DNA of 64,000 nt from Chionis minor (Eukaryota; Chordata; Aves; Charadriiformes; Chionididae): NCBI GenBank assembly GCA_013398295.1, contig VZSF01003599.1, positions 224,469 through 288,468 on the forward strand. Direction: 5' to 3'. Under the pieces are notes generated by a model. It worked only from the letters and a program-made list of their open reading frames with translations, did no database searches and had not been told where the DNA came from. Each line of letters begins with the position of its first letter. The first letter of the stretch is position 1. Made by a program: the position numbers and the translations under genes. Shown here one piece after another: positions 35,617-49,886 of this stretch.

Positions 35617-38600
35617 CGGGATATTTCATCACATAAATAGGGGAGTGGGGAAGGTGGGCTGGAACATCACTTCTCCCCTTTCTGTTTCTAATTCTTCCTT
35701 TTCAGAGCCTAAATGAATTAATCTCGCTTATTACTCACTTGTGCCTGAAGTCATTTATTCGTGGTATGACCTTAGCGCTGAACGATATCCCAGCAGCCCC
35801 CCATTAGCTGTCACCACATTTGAATTCATCACGAGTTGGGAAATCATTGTCTTGCGAGTGTGGCAAAGTAGTGATTACCCTTGGAAAAGGTGACCTGGAG
35901 ACATTAAGTGCTGACCGTTGTGTTGACCTTACTTTCATGCCACTGGAAAGTAATTGTGGAATGATTTTTAAAAATCCACCCTTCTGCTTTTTGTTATTTG
36001 CAGTTATCTTTACACTTCCAGGGAAATTTGGATTCATTTTTAGGACAAAAATACGCTTTTAATGGAGTGACTTACATTATAACTGCTTGTTTCTCTCTTG
36101 CATTGAGTTTTGTTGCAAAGATGAGGACTTTAAGCTGCTCTCAACTAGCAAAGGGTGGAGGTACATGGAATTACTGCAGATGGCTCTTTCCATACACTGA
36201 ATATAGACCATGGGCTGCCCTGTATTTGCTCAGCTGGATGAATTAATCTTTACTAATTAAAACATGGGAAACTGATGTTTATATGCCAGTTTCACTTTCA
36301 CGTTTTTCCTCTCTGTTCAGTGAGTATCAACAGTGAGAGGAAAAGCTTAACTTTTAAAAAACATAATTATCAGCCTATAAAATAAAACAATTTTATGCCC
36401 GCCATGTGTCTCTCAGGGAAGAGGGGAGAGAGGAGGTCCCGTTTGTGTTAATGTTAATGGGCTACACTGATCCCTGCCTTAACTTCTCTGAGGATGTTGT
36501 CATGGCCATTTAGTTCTTAGCAGAAGCGTGAATTAGCCACAGGACACCCTGCACATTATCTCTCCATCTGAGAGTACATTAGATTCAAAGAAAGCGTGGT
36601 CTAATTCATTAGATGCTTAATCTTGTTTAAATCTGAAGAGAATGTAGGAGGAATAAAATAATTCTTGCCCATGTTCCTATTTTGATTTGTTCTTTAATTA
36701 TTTCATGCAGGTGGTATTACAGTAGCTTCTACAGCAGACTGATGAGTTCTTTGCACTCTTAGAAAGCTTTATAAAGAAAAAAAACCCAACTGTTTAGTCA
36801 TTTCCCATTGTCCTTGCTAGCTGCTTGGCATTCTGTTATTTACTCATTTACGATGTTTACACATTAAGCAAAGAATTAAGTTCAGAAGGTGTTGAAATCG
36901 GGTTTTTAAATCCTCAAGAGGAGAACACCATTCGTTGCTGTTTTCATGTATCCTCCAGCACGTTAGGTATATTCATGTCACAGTCTGCAGCTTGTCTCCC
37001 CTTTCCTTTCATTCATAAATTCAGCGGTGGGGAGTTTGCAACTTGAGATCCCCTCTGGTTGATTTTTCTCCCCAAGGAGATCCAGCTGTCAGCCGCAATT
37101 GTAATTCTGAAATCTAAACAGCAGCTGCATTGCTGGTAACTTTCTCCTAGGTCTAGTCGTGTTTTTCTTTTCTGATGCACTCGGTGTATACAAAAGAGTC
37201 TGATCACTTAATGCTAAAGTCAGGCATATAAAAATCATAAGGTGTTTAAAAGGCCAAGGAAACGTGTTGTTGGAGGGAATGTGGTTTGAGCCATTAGGGT
37301 GCATCCAGGTCACTTACCCTAGGAAGGTAAGGAAGCTGTGTCTGTATTTGTAACTATAAAATTCAAGAGCCTTACATAATTGTATTAGTTTGGGAGCTGT
37401 CATGTAGAGTCACTCTTCCTGAGACCCACAACACATTTGAAAATGTACAGGTAAATCACACGTCTTCCATTTTGTAGCTGGCTGGGGAAAAGCAAGGCTT
37501 TGAATGAAGCATCTTCAGCCACACTGAGCTGATAGCCCATAACCTAGTGTAGGGATGGTGGAAGAGCTGAATTTGAAGAGTGGCCTTTTCCTTCTGCTTA
37601 GTTACCTGCAGGAAACTCCTTTCTTTGGCTGTTTCGTGGTGGCATTACAGCCAGACCCAGAGTCTGTCCCATTGCATTGTAGCGTGTCACCAAGGATTTC
37701 CAGCAGGTGTTTTAGGGTGTATTCCCTGTCTTCACTGTCGAGTCCCTGGGTGCCCCGACCACCCCCTCTTTTTTCATTGAGTTCAAGTGAAATGTTTGCT
37801 GCATTGACTCCACGTGCAGCTGGCTGAAGACACCCAGGCCTTGGGTCATTCGGCTGCAGCACAGGCCATGGTAAAAAAGTGCCTCCCAGAGTTGTATTCT
37901 TGTTCTTTTTGAGAGTCTGCAGAGGGAGGGTCTTTGCATTTGAGTTCCTGCATTGCAAAAAAAGTTCTTATAACACTGAATTTATTATCTTGAATTTTCA
38001 GTCATTGGTTCTTTAAAAATCCATCTCAGCTTTATAATATATTTCAGCTGCTTGCAGAGGAATGTTGAAAATACACCATGTGATTATGGTATGTAAATAT
38101 GTAAGAATTTCTGAATAGTTAAAGAAAAATTATAAGCACCATTTGGGCTATTGATATTTATTAACTGTTTAGGATTCAGCATAAATCTTTCATCATAAAA
38201 TCATTCTTATTTTTTAAACAACAATAACTCCCTCTAGATTTGCATCCAACATCAGCTAAACCCTGGCCCCAGTTTCTTACTGGATGTGTTTGTTATATTC
38301 TCCAGCAAGATGCTTTTTCCTGGCAGAGAAGCTTTATTTTAAGAAATACACAGCACAGCAATAAAGAGGTTCTAAATAGTAGTCAGGAAAATATTCCAGT
38401 GCAATCAAAATGCTTTTTTAAACCCCAAAAGACTCCATGCTGTTTCAAAAGGGGAGAGTCATGACAAATGAACAAATGGAGTCCCAGGGCCCAGCAATTT
38501 GTGTTACCGATGGAGTGCAGCAATTACACCCTTACTGAATTTGGTCCGGAAAGTACTGTTTTGTTAAAGGCTAACTGAAATAGTATCTAAGGACTCTTTT

Positions 38601-40189
38601 ACCAATAGAATTTCTGTACACTGTCACAAGGGTGGAAGCAAATAAAAATAATTGAAGCAATTGTCTCAGTTGTCTCTAGGGTTGTCATGATGATGTTGAT
38701 AAAATCAAATAAAGTGGAAGTTATTGCAAGTTGTTAGTGAGCAGCACAGTTGTGAATTGGCAGTGGAAGAAGCTGAAGAGCTTAAAAGGTTTGCTCATTA
38801 TCTAGATTTATTGTTTTCAGTTGTGGGAAAATGTTGGCTAAGCAAAATAACAAGAATAATATTTGGTCTTGCTGGTCTGTTTCGAACAAAAATATTTTCT
38901 TCTTGGTTTTATGGCTTTTACTGGGTTATTAGAGAGTGCTGTGTCAATCCATACATTCTTAACAGATTTAGCAGCTTGGTTTTATCCTTTGCTAGCCATT
39001 TACATTGCCCGTGCATCTGTGAAGAGCATTAATTTTTATGGCAGTGAAAGAAAAACCAGATCAGGCACCAAGAAGTGTTTTGAAAAAGCCTGTAGTTGGT
39101 ATAAAGTAAACTGGACAACAGAGCAAGATCTCTGTTAGACAACAGAACAAATGGTAAATTGTCATTTTGAAATGCATCACAAGAGGAAATCAAGCAAACT
39201 TTTCCCCATCCCTGCAGATTTGCTTGCAGCCTGCCATCCATCCTGTCTTTGCTCAACGTTTGGGAATAGGCTGCTTCCAAGCTTCTCCACAGCATTGTGT
39301 CCGTACTGCCTCATGCAAATGATACAGGCTGGGGCAAAAGGCTTTAGGTTTTAACATCCGTTATCAAGTCAAACTTTGTATTTAACACCAGGTGCAGCCA
39401 TTTCACCCCAGGAAGTTGTTCTTGAGTAGGATCTGCGCTTAAGGATGTTGGAGCTGCTGGAAGAAATCCTGGCTGTAACGGTGTTAGCTGCTCCAGTTCC
39501 TGTTAGCCAGTGCCCGCGTTCAGGGAAGCAGCACTCGGCAAAGTAGAAGGGCTGACGGTACGCAAACCTTCATAATTCAGAAACTGGATGCTGCTCCATT
39601 AGTAGGTATTTGCTCTCATTTCCTTCATCTTGGGCTGCTGGGATCTTAATTTCCTTAGGGGGAGAAGGTCAGGACCTTTAATCTGGATCTTTTCCCCAAG
39701 AGGTCCTGGCCTGTCTACTGCTTCATTTGGCTTCAGCAGGAAATTAGGGGCTTGAGCATTTCCAATCAGTCGTTGAAAAGCCGCCTCTTGTAAGTGTTTG
39801 CTCTTCAGTAAACCGTACTTATGAAGTTAATCCTCTTGAGATCAAAGGAGTGAGACCTGTATTACTGAAATATTTTATAAACTAAGGTACCTTGCTTATG
39901 TAATCCCGTTCTTATTGAATTTGGTGACAATTTGTCAGAGAGAGAAAGAATTGACCATTATTAACCTTGAAAGGATTCTCAAGCAACATGGTACCAGATA
40001 TTTTATTATTTTCAAGCACCTAATGTCTGCTCCATTTTTTTTAGAGTTTTGTTTATTGCTGTAGGCCTCGTAAACAGATTGCCATTTACTGACAGCATTA
40101 TTTTATGAATGAATGAAACTCATGATTTCCTGTAATAGCCAACTGCACTCACAGAAGGATCTGACTTTTCTCAACTACAGTGTTGAGGA

Positions 40190-40285
40190 ACCGGCAGTGT
40201 GAGCCAGCAAACCCTCCGCGCGCCGGTGGCACCCCCGGCCGAACGCCCTGCCAAGGGCCCTGCGCTGTCATCCCTCGCTGTGGCA
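40190..40285. other. short CpG-dense patch
   Basis: About ten CpGs in less than 100 bases (for example ccgcgcgccgg and ccccggccgaacg), embedded in AT-rich DNA. Too short to call a CpG island. No coding potential recognised. Confidence 0.5.
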
Positions 40286-43200
40286 TTCTGCATATTCCAT
40301 TTGCTCTAAAAATACATAGGGCAGGCTCTTCGGTTTGGTTAGCAATGTAAATCTTTCTTAATAGCTAATAATAGACATTTGTTTATTTAAGGTAACTACT
40401 AACTACTTAGACTGTCACTGCCATCATAACATCAATCACTGTGTATCGTTCCAGTACTTAATTCAATAATTCCATGTTTGTCTTAGACAAAAATTAGTAA
40501 TAAATTAAATTCAGTATTATTTCAATGCCAGGTGATTTTGTAGCATGTATTAAAACCTCTAACATTAGACCTGTGGTGGACCTTCACAGTAATCTGTTAC
40601 GGTGTGAAGAAAGCCTATGCAGTTCCATGTAAGTGCTTAATAAGATAATAAATGTTGAGAAACAAAATCTGGTATTCGATTTTTTTAGATTTGGATTGAA
40701 AATATATATATTTTTCCTGCTGTCTGCATAGACTAGCAGATTCAGGAAGAAAATCAATCAAAATATATGTAAGAAGGTAACATGATAGATAGCCCTCCAA
40801 AACCAGCGTGAATCTTCACAAAGCATCTGGCTGCGGTAATGCAAGAGTTCTCTAAAGTGCTTAGGAGCACTTCAAACCCAGGCCTTGTTTTTCTAGTGGT
40901 TTGTGCAGCCTGGTTCTGCTGTGAGACTGTTTTTCACTGAGGAGAGGCTGTGCCTCTGGGTGGAGCGCTCACTCCTTCTTGGCTTGATGCACATCCAGGG
41001 GAAATACTCCAGGTACAACTTGGCAAGCCCAGGGAGGCACTTGGGCTCTGCTCGCCTGCCCAAGGACGTGGCCCTGGCAGGACAGTTGTGGGACTTAGCA
41101 ATATTTTCCTGTCCCAATTAACTCTTCTTATTCTGGAGGCGGTTGGAGCTAGAGTTGGCTTTATTTGGCAATTAATTTTGCTTATCCTGTGCTAAAACTC
41201 TGTGCTGTTCTATTCCAGGCATCCCAACCATGCCTACTAACTGCTGAATAAAGACTATAAATGTTACAAAGCTTGACTGGGCTGTCGGAGACCTGGTTGG
41301 AATGCATTAGGTATATGTGAGGCTAGACAACAGGAATTTGTGCAGAAATCTCAAGGTTTTGGGGGTTCTTCTAGCACCTTGCAGAGGCGGTATTGTGAAA
41401 GTACACAAACAGGATTATAAATTGCAAGTTGAAGAAGAGGTCTTCCTTACTGGAGTTTGTGAGAGGAAATAAATCCAAGCCCATGGTTTCTTTTTCTCCT
41501 CTCACCAGAAAGAAAAATGTGTAATGAATGTCTCATGTCTGAAACACTGGGCTGGATTCATCAAAGGGAGTTAGTAATTACCAAATTGAGAGAATCATGA
41601 AGCGCTTTTCTAAATTTGAAAGGCTCATCAAGAATAGATCAGGAGCAGGCAAAATTAATAGTTATGAACTCATTTCCATAGAAATGGACTTATTAGCAAG
41701 CATGCCAGCTGCCTAAAATTATAAGGTCTTTTCCTTGTGCTTGCAGGAAATAATCTTTTTTTATAAAAGTAATTTTGACTTTTTATTTTTTTATTGCTCC
41801 TCTAAACTAGGGTTTGGCAAAATCCTTCTAAACCGGGAAAAGACTTCACTGGACAATAGAAATATTTAACTAAAAAGAGAAGAAAGATGTGGAAAGGAGA
41901 AGTGATTTATAGTCTTTGGATTCCATCAGACTCTTCCCAATTGTGCAAACTTATTTAAGAGAAAAATGGAGTAAGTCTCGAGAAAAGCTGAAAAATCTTT
42001 GTAGGATAAAGTTTGGTTTAGCGGGATTTAATGGCTGATAACAGCATGACTTACAGTCGTTGTCTTCTCTTCTAGTGGATTTTCCCGCTGGTAGTGTTTT
42101 GTTTTCACCAGGCAGTTGCAGATCGACAGTGACTACAAAGACCAACATATTGGCCACCAGCTACAAATCAGACTAAAAGCTGAAGATTTGCCTTGGCAGG
42201 GTGGAACGACTACTTTTAAAAAGGGTTGTAGTGTAATGCTGTGTAGCCAGGAGAGAAATTTATATACAGGTGTTGCAATGTGGATTTATCAGCTAATGGA
42301 GCTGACATAAGTAAATGCTAACCTTTAAGGTCTTGATTATGGTTTAATTTATCTCTGGTTTTACTTTAGCAACCTCCATCAATTTCAGTGGAAAAAGACA
42401 GTGGTCTCCCACATGGTATTATAGAGGATGGTTAATAAATTGTAGGAATTACGAATATAGTACCAGTCTTCCCGCTAGGAAAGAAGCCCCTGTAGGATAA
42501 GAGATGCGGCGGCCAGTAGAAAGGCAGTAGTCTGAGCAAGAAAAAAATTCACTTTTCAAGTTTTAACGTGGGTTCATTATAGTTGTAACCCGGGAAAAGA
42601 CTTAGAACAAAGTGGGTGGGTTAGTCCATGGGGTACTCTGTGTCCCAGATACTGTAACACTTGGTATTGCTTGAAGGCTGGATCTTTGTCCTAAAGAGAA
42701 AAAAAGGGAGACCATAATTTAGAGAAAATTCATTGATCTGCTATTCTGAAGGTAACGGGAAACCTGCTGGTGAATAAAGGAGCCCAGAAAGTTGGATACT
42801 GGTTTGCTAAAGCTATAGGCTCAATGGAGAAACTCTGCAAGTGAAAGATAGTTAGATACAGTAAGTCCGTCTCTTTCAGCAAAAGTCCAAATGAAAAGAA
42901 GTGGATCCTTCTTTAATCAATGTGTCATGCTACATGATTTGCTTCTGAGACAAAGCAGAAAACATTTGAAAAGCTGTGTTGCTTTTCCCAGTGATGATAA
43001 GGATTCTCTTTGGAACCAGGACCTAGGAAGTCCAGGGAGACCCAAGAGGTCTACTTTGCTTTAGTTCACGTTAATATTAGTGAGATCTGAGGAAGGTTTA
43101 TGTATGTGAATCGCTGCTCTTTTCTAGGTGCACACAGACTCATTTCTAATCCAGCAGTGTATAACCATGTCTGCCTTTAAATGAAACTTATGTCTTTTAT

Positions 43201-44687
43201 AGTTATACAGCCGTGCTAAGCATGCGGTGAAGGTCTTTGCGTATTTACAGGCACAAGAGTCATTTTACTCCCTGGCAATTACTTCAGCTTGCTGTATAGG
43301 CAAGGCACACACATGCTTTTCATAGGGAAATGTAAGTCCCAGACTGTCTTAAAAATATAAAACCACCACTATGATTACTTTTTGGATGTGTGAAAAGAAA
43401 AAACAGGAAAGGAATCATTGAAGGCACGATGGACTGAGCTCAAAGAAGTGCCTGTCAGTGGGACATGTGGAATGGATTATCAGCGCAGGCTAACCTTGAC
43501 ATATTATTTAACTGGTGAATCTAAAGCAAAACCCTCCAGCAGTGGTTTTGTTCTGAATTTGAAACCACTCGTGGCTGGTTTTGGGAGTGGCAACTATTAA
43601 CTTGAACAGAATGAACCTAAATTGCAGATTGAAACACACCTTGACAGGCTCTCTAGACACTCTCTAGATCCATAGTTAGTGTAAAGCTCATCTCTAAATT
43701 TTATTTCTGTGTTGTGAGCAAATTAATTTTATGTAATGTGGATAAAACAACCTGCCAGAAGTGATATGCAGAAAACTATGAAGTTGAGTACTCCATTGTG
43801 GTGCCCACAGTGGTTATGTTTTTAACAGTAATGGTTTAATTACATCCCTAGCATTGTGTAATAATACTTGTCTTAAAAGGTTTTTGCTGATTGTCTCGTT
43901 GCCCACCCAAAAGATGCTTTAATAGCTTCTAGTTTTGCTTGGAGGTGGGTATTATCTTTTGTTAGCATGGAAAATATTTATCCTCCAGGCATTGAAGCAT
44001 ATGTTTGTGTTGTTTGTTGTCAGAAAGAAAACATGAAAATCAATAATTCCTGTTCAGATTTTTTTTCCCCTTTACAATGTGCCTTCAAAAACATATGGCA
44101 AAAACAGATTCTGCCTCTGTGCAGCTGGGAAGAGGAAAAGGATGTTTTCAGTCTCTGTGCTTTGTAGTGGCAGGCTAAAACTTTCTACGAACGCAGCTCT
44201 TGGAGTCACTACTTTAGGGTAAGGGCACACAAAAAATGTACCATGGGGAAGTTACAGAGGGCGGGTGATGACAGAGGGGTGCCGGATGCCCAGCACACAG
44301 CCCTGGCTCGAGGACAAGCTCTCTTATGCTCACAGCAAGAGCACATTCGAGTCGTTACAGAATGGCCTAACGTGCTGCAAATTCAGATTTCAACCTATTT
44401 TATGAGCCCGTACCCTGCAACTTGAGTAATACTGGTAACATCAGTTTTTTCTTCAACAGAATATGATGAAGCAGTTGGGGCTGCCGTCAGGCTAGCTGCC
44501 TTGCCATCCTGCCGCCGTGTTTTGTAAGCTGCATCAGGTCTCCACACTGCAGGTGTCTGTCTGGGAAAGTGGGGCAGGAAGATGTATGCCGCTTTGTAAA
44601 GGACCTTCCTTTTTGTGGAAGTCAAGTGCTGGATGAGCAAATGTCTGTTTTCTGAATAGGTCCCTGCTGCGGATATGCCGAGCGCTG

Positions 44688-44786
44688 TTGGTTAAATCTT
44701 GGTGTCTAATTTCTTCTCTGTAACATGAAGATAAGATCTGTCTTCCTAACCTGAGGATTAATTATTAAAATTTACATAGTGTTGGA
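44688..44786 (+). repeat. MIR-like ancient SINE fragment
   Basis: 'ggttaaatcttggtgtctaa' then 'tttcttctctgtaacatgaa', 'gataagatctgtcttccta' and 'tgaggattaattat' parallels the MIR core and 3' part ('cacttaacctctctgtgcctcagtttcctcatctgtaaaatgggga ... ctacctcacagggttgttgtgaggattaa'). It lies about 730 bases upstream of the TMEM132 exon. Confidence 0.55.
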
Positions 44787-45469
44787 CCAGAGGAGAGTGC
44801 TATGTGTTGTTGTTAATGAAAGAAGCAGAAGCAATTTTTAAACAGTTCTGAATACTATGCATTTACATCCATTTCATTATCTTTAAATTTTTATTTCTAG
44901 ATAAGAAATATATAATGATCACCATATAATTACAAGTCTGCACCACTGACGAGAAGAATGTTTTCATGAATTGAAAATAAGGATAATCTACCTCCTATTT
45001 TTTGTTGTGTGTAATTTCTGCAAATCCATTTTTTTTTCACTGAGACAAAGACAAGTTTGGGTTTGAAAGACAACTTCCCTGGCCCCTCCCCACAAGCGCA
45101 TTTCTGATACAGCATGAGGAATGGCCAAGTATTCTGTTGTTTTGGAGCATCAGTATTTGCAGCAACAAAATTATAATAATGCTATATTAAATAAATTAGC
45201 AACATCTGTGCAATGCATTTCCCAGGGTTTAGGGTTTATTCTGTAAGTTCATTGTGATTATGGAGAATGAATGCCTGAGTTTAATGGGAAAAATGCCTCC
45301 GTTTCAGGAAACTAAAAGATACAGTGTCACCTTGTCTATAAAGTATAGCTGTTTCCCAGTGTGTAGTTTGATTTAGGTTTCTGTTGGTGTCTTCAAGTCT
45401 GCATGTTGAATTAAATGGTAAATCTCCTGGTGAATAGAAAAGGGAAATCAAAGTACATTTTGTTATTAA

Positions 45470-45751
<282 letters not shown>

Positions 45752-46778
45752 TAGTATTCAAGTGAATGTGAGCCATTTTATTATGTGCTACTTCCTATGC
45801 ACCTGCTGCAAGTGATTTAAATGCAAAAAATACATTTCAATAATATTTTATTTACCTGATATGCCATAATGGCTCCTTGGAAACCGTTTGAGTCTTTTGT
45901 GAAAATCCTTTACCGTTTGTGGATTATTGGCCTGGTACATGGTAATAGCTCCTTTGGAGCCATTGTCTTCTGGTGTATTAAAGCGACTGCCATGCATGTG
46001 CTCTAAGGGTAAATGTTGCAATTAGTTGGGACATTTTCAGTGAAATAAATTAGCATGCATGTGTGGGAAACTTCATTGCTAAACCAAACAACTGGACTGT
46101 TTTCGGCTTTGCTTTTCCCCAAAGAGCCACACAGTCTAGTGACCTGCAAAGTGTCAATTTAATAAAAGGTCCATTCTGAGTTAGAGAGAAAGGACAAAAT
46201 ACTTTCTCAAGATGTAGGTGTTGGCCATATTTTCCAGGCAGGGTTTAAGGTGTATGTGTGCAGAAAGCTCGAAGCTGATGGTTTATTTAAAAAATGCAGA
46301 TATCACCTTCTAAAATCAAATGCGCCTTTTCCAGGAGGAACCTTTGGTCTACGTTTGGGCCTGATGGACTTTTTAATAGCTTAAGTTTTAAGCTTACACA
46401 TGAGCTGTGATTTCAGTGGGGATATTCTGGTGTAAAACTAGAGAAACAGCCAAAGAGCCTGGATATTACACTGGTTCCCTTGGAAACACTGGTAATTTTT
46501 GTTACTTCTCATGAACATTTGCCCTTCCTTTCTGAGTTGGTGTGTGCTGGTTTTCTTCCTGCTACACCATATAACCAACAAATATTGGTGGTTTCCTCTG
46601 CATGACCACTGTCTTCTCCTACTAGGACAGAGGAAAGGAAAGATGCTTGTAAAAGTAAACAAGACCATATATAATTTTAATTTCCAGTTCCTACTGCCAG
46701 AGGTTACAGTCCTGGCAGCCCAGTTGTAGAGGAGAAATTATATGCAGAAAAGTCAGTAGAGAATATTCTTTTAGTGCC

Positions 46779-46798
46779 TTTTTTTTTTTTTTTTTTTT
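46779..46798. repeat. homopolymer T20
   Basis: An uninterrupted run of 20 T. No recognisable retrocopy or polyadenylation signal lies beside it on the minus strand. Confidence 0.95.
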
Positions 46799-49700
46799 AA
46801 GCGAGTAGGAGATGAAACAAAACTCTAATTGTGTGGATGGAATATTATCAAGTAGTCATGGTGAATCAGATATAATAATGACAGAATGTGGTTCATGAAC
46901 AGTCTTGCACATGGCACTGCTGGTTTCAAGTGGAGAACATGGCGTTTGTGCCATGCAGAGCACCACAGACAGAAAAGAAAAGCAAATCCAACCCAAAAAC
47001 CCATTGTGAATGTTGGATCAGAGCTTTGCTGCTGTCTCTGCCAGGGTTTTGCCAGGGTTTCGCTTCATCTCTTTGCAGTTATGGCAGGTGTTGGCCACTT
47101 CAACTGTCTCTAAATGTCCTTGGACAACATCTGAGACTGAACCTGAATTTAAAGTGGAACTAATCTAATCTCTGATGCTTTGTCATTGTAAACTAACCAC
47201 GGGGTAAAGCAAAAAGCTTCTTTTGTGAATTTATGACCTTAGTCCTTAAATGGGGGTCTCCTGGGCTACTACTTTGCTGTTGCATCCTTGACTGGCTTGG
47301 CCCAAGGCTGATAGGAGAATCGATGACAGCAATGGCAGGAACAACGGCTTGTGTTTGCAGTCCTTTCCCTTATGTTTGCCAGTTTGCAGTGCTGCTTCAT
47401 TTAACAGTCACTAACTGGTGCAGGTTCTGGCCCTGCATCGCCCAGGCAGGAGCAAAAACAAACTGGTCTACGCATCACCCTGTGTTCTTCAGAGGGACGT
47501 TCCCGAGGCCCCGAGTTCCTGACTGAACTAAATGCATTTGAACGTTCGTTCCTCTTCAAGAGTCACCTGGCTCGTTGGTAAGGCAGTCTCCCTCTGAGTG
47601 CAGGTGGTGTCTGTAAAGGAGAGTTTTGTCATCTCCTGGACTTTGGTCCCCCAGAGGTGCACCACAGAAGGGGCCAGAAACCAGTGTGTTTCCATGCCTT
47701 GCTGTTGTACTGAGCATAAATTACTTGCTGTTCCTTTCAGCGTATCCACGGTTTCACTGTAAACATTGAATGTTTATAGATGAAAACAGAGTTTTGTGGA
47801 GAGTGTAAGGCTTTAGCAAAACACTTAGTCCTTGATTTGCAAGAGTGAACATTTTAATGGGGTTACCAAAACCTCACGGTGGTTTGGTGGTAATGACACC
47901 AGCGTTGGCACGAAGAAATGCAGCTTAGTGTCATGAAGAGGGAAAATTTCTTTCCTGTAAGAAGACTGAGGTGGATTCAGTAAGGACTTACTGCAGGAGA
48001 AATTAGCTGGGAAATCCTGCAAAACAAAAATGAACTTGAATGTGTAGATCTCTTTCTGTAGGCCACTTTGGTTCTTTTACTATAAAGACATCCGTTTCCA
48101 TATGGTTTGGAATATTGCTGGTTTGTTGCTGCAGTTGGTCATGAGTTTATCTTTGTTTCCCATGCTACTTTCTTAAACAAATGGAAGAAAATTGAAAGAG
48201 CCTGCAGATAATTTATTCTGTCATTACATTGAGGTGACTCTGGAGATAGCAGCTGGGATATTTTTCTCATTACTAGCTTACCAGTTTTTTTAGATAAAGA
48301 TATGGTAGACTGCAAGGTAACATTTGAATAATAGCCTGATGAAAAGATCTGCTTTTTTGCTTTAGTGAGTTTATGAAGCCCTTAACATCAAATCTCGTGT
48401 TCTTAACATTTACATTTGGTAGCAAGCTTGAAAGGCTTTTTTTTTGTTTTTGTTTTACTGCTTTTGGGTTTTTCTAAGTGAGGATACAGCTGATTTTTTT
48501 GCACATTATGTAGCAAAAAATAGCTCCTTATTAGCAGACAATCTTGCTGTAATGAATATTGCAGATTATTTCTGGCTAGTCCTTTGGTATCGAATCAGCA
48601 GTGCGTTAATAAGCACTGCTTTGGGATGCACGGAAGGAAGCAGGGGCGGGGAGAGTCTACAGGTGAAATCCCAGCCAGGACAGCACCTCTCTGCTGCGCT
48701 CCGTGCCCGCTCCCGAGACGAGGTTCTCCGCCATAGCTCCCTGGAAGAACGTTATGATAAACTGCAATGCCTATATGCTGTGACTAAAAGGGAACAGAGA
48801 TTTTTAAGCCTTGATAGGGACATTAGGAAGTAACTGGAAACTTGTGAGCTTATGAGAAAAGTAGAAATACTTAGTGTAGGAAAACCAAGCGTTCTTCCTT
48901 CTGCATGATACCTGTAAAATACTGTGGGTTTCTTGGGGTGAGTTGCATATGTTTTGGAAGAGGACTCAAGTACAATCTTGGAATATTGGGAATTCCTCCC
49001 AAACTATCCATTTTAATTTAAATGATCCTCCATATAATAAATCTCAATGTTATTTATTGCCAAATTCAGTGCATTCAAAAGATGTAAATAAAAAAACCCA
49101 TTTGCACTAATGAGAGAAAATAAACCAAAATTTCATATTGAAAGGGAGCCCGCTTTCTGCGTCATCTGACAGTTCTCCCCAAATCCTTGAGCGCCTCCTA
49201 ATTGAAACATCCAGTTTCAACAACTGCACAGGGCCAGACGGTTGGGATTTCCGAGGGAACTACATCCAGATGGAAACAGCACAGTCCAGTAATTTTGGAT
49301 TTGCTTTCTGAATGTCCTACCTCTACTTCTTGGGTGAACGATGCAGACTTTGTGCACGGTGGGAAAGTGCACAGAGAGGATGCTGTGGGAATGCCGACCG
49401 TCCTGGGCTGGCATGGCAAAGAAGAGAGAAAATCTCAGGATGGGTGATCCCAAGAGGATGCAGCCTACACCGCTCTCGGGAGCTGATTTGGATGAGAGCT
49501 GTGATAACCCTACTGCTGCTTTAGGGCTCGGCTTTCTCTGCGGAGTTGTTCTTATGGCTCTGCCCGTGAATCAGGTGCCTGCTGAGAGGCTTCAGTCCTG
49601 TGGCACTTATTATAGAGAACACGGTGGGGAATGCTCTTGTTAAGCTATACTGTCATTTCTGGCATTCCCAGCTGCTGAGAAGAGTGTGGAAAAGGAAGCG

Positions 49701-49820
49701 ACCCAGTCTGTGTGCATACAGCCAAGGCTGTGTGGGAAAACACATTTGGTTTTACTTGAGGAATGTTTTGAGACATGAAAGGACATAAGAGTATCTTTCA
49801 GCTTATGCCTGTCCCCCCTC

Positions 49821-49886
49821 CAAAAAAAAATCAAAAAAACACAAACCAACCAAAACAAAACAAACCCACAAACAAACAAACAAAAC
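49821..49886. repeat. A-rich (CAAA)n simple repeat
   Basis: A9 followed by CAAA, CCAA and CAAAA units up to about 49886, almost free of G and T on the + strand. Confidence 0.9.

Noticed and set aside
48444..48833. 129-codon plus-strand open frame
   Set aside because: Hydrophobic start followed by a polar end looks protein-like, but I recognise no family and see no splice context. It starts in a T-rich tract that gives F/L-rich translations by chance.
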